DNA of 6,098 nt from Candidatus Zixiibacteriota bacterium (GTDB lineage Bacteria; Zixibacteria; MSB-5A5; GN15; FEB-12): the NCBI GenBank assembly GCA_023700785.1, contig JAMPYH010000174.1, positions 1-6,098 on the forward strand. The letters are read 5' to 3'. Below are positions 1 through 4,857 of the stretch, one piece after another. The notes under the pieces are model-generated. The model saw only the letters and a program-made list of their open reading frames with translations, searched no databases and was not told the DNA's origin. Within the stretch, counting starts at the first letter, position 1. Each line of letters begins with the position of its first letter. The position numbers and the translations under genes are program-made.

Positions 1-1
1 C

Positions 2-34
2 GGTCTCACGCTAGCAATCGACCCATTGGATTAG
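2..34 (+). CDS. Possible 3' end of an upstream gene (partial)
   Basis: The frame starting at base 2 reads GLTLAIDPLD and stops at TAG 32-34, directly before a perfect hairpin. A stop followed by a hairpin is what the end of a transcribed gene looks like. Ten codons are far too few to identify a family, and the other forward frames cannot be excluded. This is an inference from position only. Confidence 0.25.
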   Translation, partial: GLTLAIDPLD

Positions 35-63
35 AGAAGCGGGACTTATTTGACCGCTTCTCT
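33..63. terminator. Perfect 10-bp stem-loop, possible terminator
   Basis: AGAGAAGCGG at 33-42 is the exact reverse complement of CCGCTTCTCT at 54-63, with an 11-nt loop. It overlaps the last base pairs of the possible upstream stop codon. No run of T follows on either strand, so it does not meet the usual definition of an intrinsic terminator. It could instead act as an RNA 3'-end stabiliser or a Rho-linked end. Confidence 0.45.
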
Positions 64-314
64 CTACATATCTGCCGCCATTCGCCTGCCAATGTGACCC
101 TATCCTCAGCGCCACACGCCACCGGACCGTGGTAAATCGCGACAATTCTTATCGCCTATAGTGGGCGATACTGTTCATGATTAACTCTTGAATTACCCTT
201 CTTGTAATATATTTCCCCAATCGCTGACACAGTCACAATCCAGTTACACTCGCCAAAATTGCTGTGTCGGCGCGTTTTGTCGCGGGGAAACCTGTTCGCC
301 CAACAGACAAGTTC
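64..314. other. Intergenic region, no supported gene
   Basis: About 250 bases with stops in the forward frames and no family-like translation. It is more AT-rich near 180-215, including TCTTGAATTACCC (186-198) and TAATATATTT (205-214), which could hold a promoter for the downstream SLOG fragment. The spacing between the best -35-like element (188-193) and the -10-like elements is only 11-14 nt, so I do not call a promoter. Confidence 0.4.
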
Positions 315-716
315 ATGGAAACGTCGCAGTTCACTCCCTATGCGTTGCCCGCCATTGTCAGGATCGGTGTCATTGGCCATCGTACTCCTCGCGACATTGC
401 GGCGGTAGCTAACGCGGCCCGCCAGACCATCCTTAAGGTCAAAGACGATTGCATCCGGATCTCGCCGCGCGGCGGCTGCAGGTTTGTCGTGCTCAGTTCG
501 CTGGCTGAAGGCGCGGATCGGATCCTGGCGCGTGAAGCGCTCGCGATACTTTCTGGAGAAAGCGGGTCGACCGGTTCGCTTTGCGCGATGCTTCAGATGT
601 CGCCAGGTCGCTACATCAGCGATTTCGCTGCCGAGGAATCGAGGGCCGAATTCGCCGCCCTGCTTGGATCGGCTCACACCACGCATGTGAATCCGCCCGC
701 GGCGAGTCCGCGTTGA
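315..716 (+). pseudogene. SLOG-type Rossmann nucleotide-binding domain protein, truncated remnant
   Basis: From ATG 315 the product is 133 residues. Two motifs mark the SLOG/LOG-like Rossmann fold: RIGVIGHR (residues 16-23), the beta1-loop that binds a nucleotide phosphate, and VLSSLAEGADR (58-68), followed by RYISDFAAEESRAEFAALL further on. Family members are normally much longer, because the SLOG domain is coupled to effector or membrane parts. Bacterial SLOG proteins are predicted sensors or processors of nucleotide signals in conflict systems. Here the resemblance ends near base 690 and a stop follows at 714-716 with no partner domain. The stretch at residues 77-94 does not fit the family well. 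The +2 frame there encodes LEKAGRPVRFA, which looks more native and suggests compensating frameshifts. An in-frame GTG at 264 would add 17 residues, but neither start has a good ribosome site. It could be a short expressed protein, but a decayed remnant is more likely. Confidence 0.6.
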
Positions 717-726
717 GGTTGTTTAA

Positions 727-1360
727 TGTGCCATCGAGACCCGGCCCGACCCGACAGTTCCCCAGGTTCTCCTCAAGGCATCGATCTCAGGTGGTGAACT
801 TCGATTGGGAAACACCACAAGCCCCGCCACCACGCCGTACTTCAAGGCGCTTTCCAGCGGATCCCAAAGCCGGCTCGATCTGTATGGAGTTACACTCTTC
901 CCGCCATTTCAGACGCCGGTCATTTCCCTGACCACTCCATCCACCGGCGCACGGGTCGGGGTAGGTACATCTACTCCCGATCAGGCGTTGCATGTAGTCG
1001 GGAATATCTGCTATACCGGCACGATCGGCGTATGCTCGGACCTACGGTTCAAAAAGGATATGAAGCTTCTGACCAGCGCGCTCGACGCGGTGGGACGCCT
1101 TAGCGGCGTAACTTATCCATGGCGCCTGGAGGAGTTCCCGGAGCGGCAATTAATTCCCTGCCGAGCGGCAGGTCGGCGTTACAGCGCAAAAGGTGCAGGG
1201 GGTCTTGCCCGAAGCGGCGACATCCGACAGCGACGGCTACCTATCTGTGGACTACAGCCGACTAACGCCGCTGCTGATCGAGGCGATCAAAGAGCTTACA
1301 AGGTAAAACGAAGAATTGATCAAGAGGTTGGAGCGAGTGGAACAGCGGCTGAAGTCGTAG
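727..1360 (+). pseudogene. Tail-fibre-like surface protein remnant with C-terminal peptidase S74 (intramolecular chaperone) domain, frameshifted
   Basis: Coding similarity begins just after TAA 724-726 without a credible start, so the 5' part of the gene is missing. The frame shows VGVGTSTPDQALHVVGN (about 958-1008), a typical stalk repeat, and then SDLRFKKD (1036-1059), the entry of the S74 domain. After EEFPERQ the frame shifts near 1150. The next frame continues with RQVGVTAQKVQGVLPEAAT (1166-1222) and DGYLSVDYSRLTPLLIEAIKEL, the conserved end of S74. TAA at 1304-1306 interrupts that frame, after which NEELIKRLERVEQRLKS, a short coiled coil, runs to TAG 1358-1360. Intact relatives trimerise, and the S74 domain helps fold the fibre and cleaves itself off. 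Two independent lesions plus a missing start make this a pseudogene, barring sequencing error. Confidence 0.8.
1150..1153 (+). other. 4-nt insertion (AATT duplication) that breaks the S74 frame
   Basis: The sequence at 1147-1156 is CAATTAATTC. Removing four bases gives CAATTC and joins EEFPERQ directly to FPAERQVGV in one frame, which matches how S74 domains normally read here. AATT is therefore present twice in tandem. The duplication is seen directly. That it is the inactivating event is inferred from the protein continuity. Confidence 0.55.
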
Positions 1361-1470
1361 GCAGATCCTCCATCCGGCCACGGGGTCGACTCGAGCAGTG
1401 GGACCGCACATCGCTGTTGCCGCAAGAGACCGTTATGGCTATCTTGGTTAATGGCCTAGCGTGGTCCATT

Positions 1471-1484
1471 TTTCTGGCCAGAAA
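1471..1484. promoter_or_regulatory. 14-bp perfect palindrome, possible operator
   Basis: TTTCTGGCCAGAAA equals its own reverse complement. It lies about 130 nt upstream of the first gene of the co-directional row and about 25 nt past a weak promoter-like pair, so a dimeric regulator could bind here. With no loop it is a poor RNA hairpin, and no known consensus is claimed. Confidence 0.35.
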
Positions 1485-1593
1485 GGATCTCCGGTGATCG
1501 CGTCCGACGGCAACGATAAGGATGATTCTCGCACTCATACCATGCCGACGTTGGGAACCGCTTCTGGCGCCACTCAGTTTGACTAGTTGAAAA

Positions 1594-1601
1594 GGACGGA
1601 G
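1594..1601 (+). promoter_or_regulatory. Ribosome binding site deciding the start of the yjdJ-like gene
   Basis: GGACGGAG ends 9 nt before ATG 1611. The alternative in-frame TTG at 1587 lies upstream of this site and would add eight residues that do not belong to the family, so ATG 1611 is preferred. Confidence 0.7.
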
Positions 1602-1610
1602 ATCTTCAGC

Positions 1611-1895
1611 ATGGAAATCAAGCACGAGTTCGACGGCGACAAGGGGAGCTACTTTATTGAGGAAGAGGGAGAGCGAATCGCGGAGATGACCTACGTCATG
1701 TCCAGCAACACCCTGGTCATTTTCGACCATACAGAAGTTTCCCCCCTGCTCAAAGGCCAGGGCGTTGGCAGGAAACTGGTCGAAGCCGGCGTGCAAATGG
1801 CCCGGGAAAAAGGCTGGAAAGTTGTGCCGCTCTGCCCGTTCGCCAAAGCGGAGTCCGATAAACATCGCGAGTACCATGACATTCTCGCCGGGTGA
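1611..1895 (+). CDS. yjdJ: Small GNAT-fold acyltransferase, YjdJ type (Acetyltransf_CG family)
   Basis: The 94-residue product matches the short GNAT family to which E. coli YjdJ belongs, which is about 90 residues long. It is reduced to the acyl-CoA binding core. VIFDHTEVSPLLKGQGVGRKL (residues 36-56) carries the GQGVG pyrophosphate loop (49-53). PLCPF (73-77) contains the family's conserved Cys (C75), which may take part in acyl transfer. The last residues, EYHDILAG, are also typical. The N-terminal half of an ordinary GNAT is absent, as is normal for this family. The substrate is unknown. The stop overlaps the ribosome site of the next gene, a YjdI-type Fe-S protein, and the same two families are neighbours in E. 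coli. That argues for a joint role. The symbol is assigned by homology only. Confidence 0.85.
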   Translation: MEIKHEFDGDKGSYFIEEEGERIAEMTYVMSSNTLVIFDHTEVSPLLKGQGVGRKLVEAGVQMAREKGWKVVPLCPFAKAESDKHREYHDILAG

Positions 1896-1901
1896 GCGAT
1901 C

Positions 1902-2327
1902 ATGAGAGACAATATCACCAAAAAATACAGCAACGGCGAGATCACGGTCGTTTGGAAACCGGGACTCTGTATCCATTCGACCAACTGCTGGAAAGGGCTC
2001 GGCTCGGTGTTCAAGCCGAATGAGCGCCCCTGGGTGCAGATGGATGGCGCCACCAGCGAACAGATCATGGCACAGGTAGAGAAATGCCCGTCTGGAGCGC
2101 TGTCGTATTTTCGCAATGACGCCGAAGCGGCGCCTGAACCAACATCGACAACTCCAACGGTCGAAGTCACCTTCGACGGTCCTCTGGTCATTACCGGCGA
2201 TATCGTTATCAAACACCAGGACGGCACCGAGGAGATTCGTAAGAAGACCTCGCTCTGCCGATGCGGGCAGTCGGGGAAAAAGCCGTTCTGCGACGGGACG
2301 CACACCAAGGTCGGCTTCAAAAGCTGA
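1902..2327 (+). CDS. yjdI: YjdI-type ferredoxin domain fused to a CDGSH 2Fe-2S domain
   Basis: The 141-residue product has two iron-sulfur modules. Residues 5-72 match the divergent single-cluster ferredoxin family of E. coli YjdI (Fer4_19): CIHSTNCWKGLGSVF with C23 and C29, RPWVQMD (42-48), and CPSGAL with C62. Only three Cys are seen, so the fourth ligand of a 4Fe-4S cluster is not obvious. After a Pro/Thr-rich linker (about 76-86), residues 88-141 form a CDGSH domain. C119, C121, C130 and H134, in the pattern CRCGQSGKKPFCDGTH, are the usual three-Cys one-His ligands of a labile 2Fe-2S cluster. YjdI itself has only the first module. GGTGAG (1891-1896), which contains the yjdJ stop, is the likely ribosome site, so the two genes should be translationally coupled. 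The protein is predicted cytosolic. An electron-transfer or cluster-sensing role is inferred, and the partner is unknown. Confidence 0.88.
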   Translation: MRDNITKKYSNGEITVVWKPGLCIHSTNCWKGLGSVFKPNERPWVQMDGATSEQIMAQVEKCPSGALSYFRNDAEAAPEPTSTTPTVEVTFDGPLVITGDIVIKHQDGTEEIRKKTSLCRCGQSGKKPFCDGTHTKVGFKS

Positions 2328-2395
2328 GCAGACGAGCGCAATTTTTATATCATCGATCACACCTGCGTTGAATACTCGTTGAAAGGGCAATGGAG

Positions 2396-2937
2396 ATGGC
2401 AAGTCCGGAGCAAAGGATCCAAACCCAGCTAAAGAACATCCAGACCAAAACGGGCAAGACCCTCGAGCAACTTGGGGCGATCATCAGGAAAAGCGGTCTG
2501 GTCAAGCATGGCGAGGTCATGGCGACGCCAACACGTTGACCCACCATGCGCTGAAAAGCGATGGCGCGTCTGCGGCCGCCGCGAGCGGAGCGTCAACCGA
2601 CGACGTACTTGCCGGTATGGACACTGGGCCGAAAGAACATCTGCGGCCGATCCACGATAAAGTGATGGCGGCGGTCAACCAGTTCGGCGATTTTGAGATC
2701 GCACCCAAGAAAGGGTATGTCAGTCTGAGGCGCAAAAGGCAGTTTGCCATGATCGGTCCGGCCACCAACACTCGGGTCGAGGTGGGTCTAAACGTGAAGG
2801 GACTCGACGTTGCCGGCCGTCTCGAAGCGGTGCCCGCTGGTGGGATGTGCAATTACAAGGTGAAAGTTACCGATATCGGCCAGGTTGACAAGGAACTGAT
2901 CGACTGGATCAAAGCGGCGTACGAGAGCGCCGGATGA
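2396..2937 (+). pseudogene. DUF4287-DUF5655 protein split by an internal frameshifting deletion
   Basis: ATG 2396 (AAAGGG at 2382-2387, 8 nt away) begins a 47-codon frame containing QTQLKNIQTKTGKTLEQL and SGLVKHGE, the start of a DUF4287 domain. It ends at TGA 2537-2539. In the +2 frame GGT 2515 onward reads GHGDANTLTHHALKS, the usual end of DUF4287. That frame continues through an Ala-rich linker into a DUF5655 domain: KEHLRPIHDKVMAAVNQFGDF, APKKGYVSLRRKRQFAMIGP, and a C-terminal ELIDWIKAAYESAG. Intact relatives keep about a dozen residues, including a WLK segment, between KHGE and GHGD. Here they are missing and the frame changes. A TTG at 2536 overlaps the stop as TTGA, so the DUF5655 part (133 residues) might still be made by re-initiation. 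The function of either DUF is unknown to me. An assembly error is the main alternative to a true pseudogene. Confidence 0.75.
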
Positions 2938-2967
2938 TCGGCGTAATGCGGATGGAGTGAATCGCAC

Positions 2968-3468
2968 ATGGACAGTCAAACCAAGGAAGCGATCTGGCTG
3001 CAATGCGGGGCGGCGATCGATTCGCTCGAAAGCGCCATCAGATCCTGCCCGGAACATGTCTGGGGCGATCGAAGCAAAAACCCGGAGTTCTGGTACGTTG
3101 CGTATCATACCATCTTCTGGCTCGATTTTTATTCGTCCGAAACCGTCGAAAAGTTCGCTCCTCCCGAGCCGTTCGGCATGGAAGAAATGGATCCGGCCGG
3201 ACTTCTCCCGCCACGAGTATATTCGCGGCAAGAGCTATTGGCTTATCTCGCACATAGCCGCCAGAAATACAAACTATCGGTCCAGGCGCTGAATGCCGCG
3301 AACGCGCATCTGAATGCCGGTGCCAAACGACCGGAACTGACGAACCTGGAGATGGTATTCTACACCATGCGGCATTTGCAGCATCACACGGCGCAGTTGA
3401 ACCTCCTGCTTCGACAGACGATCGATGACGCCCCCCGCTGGGTGAAGCAGGCCAAAGACAGATTGTAG
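2968..3468 (+). CDS. DinB-like four-helix protein
   Basis: The 166-residue product fits the DinB/YfiT-like superfamily in length and layout. An N-terminal helix is followed by FWYVAYHTIFWLDFY (residues 41-55), which supplies a metal-ligand His (H47). The last helix has MRHLQHHTAQLNLLLRQ (134-150), with H136 and H140 spaced HxxxH. A His triad of this kind binds a divalent metal in characterised members, some of which are thiol-dependent transferases or hydrolases. Most members, including this one, have no known substrate. No signal peptide or membrane segment is seen. GGAG at 2954-2957 lies 10 nt before ATG 2968. The gene follows the broken DUF4287-DUF5655 gene by 30 nt and may be the last of a co-transcribed row. 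Its stop is only 3 nt from the stop of pheA on the other strand. Confidence 0.82.
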   Translation: MDSQTKEAIWLQCGAAIDSLESAIRSCPEHVWGDRSKNPEFWYVAYHTIFWLDFYSSETVEKFAPPEPFGMEEMDPAGLLPPRVYSRQELLAYLAHSRQKYKLSVQALNAANAHLNAGAKRPELTNLEMVFYTMRHLQHHTAQLNLLLRQTIDDAPRWVKQAKDRL

Positions 3469-3471
3469 CGC

Positions 3472-4299
3472 TCAGCGCGCTCGTGTGCCGCGCCGATACG
3501 CGCCGATCAAGGTAAGTTCGTCGGTTTGCTGGCGGAGCCGGATCAGCGCCGTGTTGAATTCGGACTCGCTGTCGAATTCAAAATCCACACAGAACAGGTA
3601 TTCATACGGCTTGTCGGTTATCGGCACCGACTGAATGAGAGTCAGGTTACAGCCAAGATCGCCGAATATTCGCAACGCTTCAACCAGCGCGCCAGGCTGG
3701 TGGCGGATACTGAATGTGACGGTCGCCTTGTTTTGCCCCGCGTTAGTAGGGAGCATCTCGCGCGAGAGGATAAGGAAGCGGGTAAAATTACTCCCCGGAT
3801 TTTCGATATTGGCCGCGATGATCTCAAGTTCATACAATTCAGCCGCGAGGCGTCCGGCTATCGCGGCGACCCCCTGAAGATTCTGCTGCCTGATATCGCG
3901 CGCCGAATCGGCCGTATCGAACGATTGCTCCGGCTTAATCCACTTGTTGGCATGGAAGAAGTCGGAGCATTGCAGGAGCGCCATCGGATGTGAACGAGCC
4001 GTATGGATCTCGCGGAGCGTTTGACCGGGGAGCGCCATCAGGTTCTGGTCGATCTTGAGATGGAGTTCGCCGACGATATGCAGCGAGTGGGCCATCAGCA
4101 GGAGGTAGTTCGGGAGGATCGACCCGGCGAGGGTGTTTTCGATCGCCATGATGCCGCGGTCGGCCTTGCCGTCCGAGACCGCCTCGCACACCTGGCTGAA
4201 GAGGTCGCACGGGATCAGGTCGAGCGGAGTCCGCGGAAAATAGTAGAGCGCCGCGGCATGGTGAAATGATGCTATCCCTCCCTGGATCGCGATTCGCAT
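3472..4299 (-). CDS. pheA: Prephenate dehydratase with C-terminal ACT domain
   Basis: This enzyme converts prephenate to phenylpyruvate in cytosolic phenylalanine synthesis. The 275-residue product has the usual length for a monofunctional enzyme, with no chorismate mutase part. Seen motifs are MRIAIQGGIASFHHAAA at the N-terminus, AIENTLAGSILPNY (52-65) in the substrate site, and NFTRF (171-175) with the catalytic Thr173. The ACT regulatory domain covers about 190-275, with GALVEAL (203-209). The ESRP motif that contacts phenylalanine in the common type is replaced by IQSVP (222-226), a form I recall from Bacteroidetes-like enzymes, so feedback control may differ. ATG 4299 is preferred over the in-frame ATGs at 4365 and 4353. 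It has GGAGAG just upstream, the family similarity begins there, and a good promoter -10 lies at 4354-4359, downstream of the first of those. It stands alone, divergent from the DUF1801-like gene. Confidence 0.95.
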   Translation of the reverse strand: MRIAIQGGIASFHHAAALYYFPRTPLDLIPCDLFSQVCEAVSDGKADRGIMAIENTLAGSILPNYLLLMAHSLHIVGELHLKIDQNLMALPGQTLREIHTARSHPMALLQCSDFFHANKWIKPEQSFDTADSARDIRQQNLQGVAAIAGRLAAELYELEIIAANIENPGSNFTRFLILSREMLPTNAGQNKATVTFSIRHQPGALVEALRIFGDLGCNLTLIQSVPITDKPYEYLFCVDFEFDSESEFNTALIRLRQQTDELTLIGAYRRGTRAR

Positions 4300-4353
4300 G
4301 GTCTCTCCGACATTCGGCCAGTCGAGGGTTTGTGGTCTTATCGAGTCCACCAT

Positions 4354-4381
4354 ACAATAGCGCATTCAGGGGAATTGTCAA
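4354..4381 (-). promoter_or_regulatory. Candidate sigma70-like promoter of pheA
   Basis: On the minus strand TTGACA (plus-strand 4376-4381, a perfect -35) is followed after 16 nt by TATTGT (4354-4359, four of six matches to TATAAT). Transcription would start near 4347, giving a leader of about 48 nt before ATG 4299. No leader peptide rich in Phe codons or attenuator hairpin is evident in that leader. Confidence 0.6.
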
Positions 4382-4418
4382 GCGGCCGCCCGGGCGACGC
4401 CAATCTGGACCGGGGGAC

Positions 4419-4447
4419 TCGACAAACCGCCGGCGCGACCATATTTT
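4419..4447 (+). promoter_or_regulatory. Candidate sigma70-like promoter of the DUF1801-like/DinB unit
   Basis: TCGACA (4419-4424, five of six matches to TTGACA) and TATTTT (4442-4447, four of six) are separated by the ideal 17 nt. Transcription would start near 4455, leaving a short leader of about 28 nt before ATG 4483. Its -35 lies about 38 nt from the -35 of the divergent pheA promoter. Confidence 0.55.
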
Positions 4448-4482
4448 ATACCACCGATAACCAGCAGCCGCACGGAGATCCC

Positions 4483-4857
4483 ATGGCCGACGACCGACTG
4501 ACGATTTTCAACGGGCTTAAGAAACTGCTCAAAGCGTATGAACCCCCCTTGACCGCCACCTCGGATTTTGAGGGGCGATATGAACTGGTCTCCAAAAAGG
4601 AAGTTGAGATCGCCGGCCGGAAGCGGAAAGAGATCTCCTTCGCGGCCGCCATTGTGCAGAGCAATTACGTCGGTTTCTATTTTATGCCGGTCTATGCCGA
4701 TCCTTCAGTGACCAAAAAAATGCCGCCAGAGCTGATGAAAACGCTCAAGGGGAAATCCTGCTTTCACATCAAGTCGCTGGATAAACAGATGGCGGCCGAA
4801 GTAGCCGACGCGCTCAAGATCGGCTTCGCTTATTACAAAGAGCAGGGGTGGGTATAA
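4483..4857 (+). CDS. Small DUF1801-like protein, function unknown
   Basis: From ATG 4483 (GGAG at 4474-4477, 5 nt away) the product is 124 residues. The frame is open upstream to an ATG at 4330, but that would run through both promoters and a low-similarity segment, so the shorter start is chosen. Residues 61-97 resemble the DUF1801 (YdhG-like) fold: NYVGFYFMPVY (61-71), PPELMKTL (81-88) and GKSCFHIKSLD (90-100), close to the GKSCFNFK signature. The N-terminal half, with VEIAGRKRKEISFAAAIVQ (41-59), is less standard. No catalytic residues, signal peptide or membrane segment are seen. Some DUF1801 proteins are proposed iron chaperones or stress proteins, but nothing here supports a specific role. 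It is directly abutted by a DinB-fold gene, so the two are probably made together. Confidence 0.7.
   Translation: MADDRLTIFNGLKKLLKAYEPPLTATSDFEGRYELVSKKEVEIAGRKRKEISFAAAIVQSNYVGFYFMPVYADPSVTKKMPPELMKTLKGKSCFHIKSLDKQMAAEVADALKIGFAYYKEQGWV

Larger units (their letters stand above)
1361..1610. other. Intergenic region, no supported gene
   Basis: No forward or reverse frame gives a recognisable protein. A weak sigma70-like pair is present: TTGCCG (1417-1422), 17 nt, TATCTT (1440-1445). If used, it would give a leader of about 155 nt for the yjdJ-like gene. A 14-bp palindrome lies shortly downstream of it at 1471-1484. Confidence 0.4.

Noticed and set aside
156..686. Minus-strand open frame of 176 codons
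   Set aside because: It is antisense to the SLOG fragment and Arg-rich, has no recognisable motif, and is best explained as a mirror of the plus-strand coding pattern.
315..1360. A new composite SLOG-S74 effector system
   Set aside because: The two remnants are in different frames, both are truncated, and S74 proteins are structural surface or phage-type fibres. Adjacency is better explained by decay than by function.
1361..1497. C-terminal continuation of the S74 remnant in its first frame to 1497
   Set aside because: After the frameshift near 1150 this frame no longer matches the S74 domain. The real domain continues in the next frame and ends at 1360.
1691..2341. Minus-strand open frame of 216 codons
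   Set aside because: It is a second antisense frame over the yjdJ-yjdI pair, Ser/Cys/Pro-rich, with no domain signal.
1320..2402. Minus-strand open frame of 360 codons
   Set aside because: It lies antisense to the yjdJ-like and yjdI-like genes, whose motifs and ribosome sites are clear. Its translation shows no family pattern and is rich in residues typical of mirror frames.
3526..3993. Plus-strand open frame of 155 codons inside pheA
   Set aside because: It is fully antisense to the conserved pheA gene and has no family signal.
4300..4365. Upstream extension of pheA to ATG 4365
   Set aside because: The first 22 residues precede the conserved enzyme start, no ribosome site is present there, and ATG 4365 lies upstream of the likely promoter -10.
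4330..4482. Upstream extension of the DUF1801-like gene to ATG 4330
   Set aside because: It would cover both divergent promoters and overlap the 5' untranslated region of pheA. The family-like sequence begins after ATG 4483, which has its own ribosome site.
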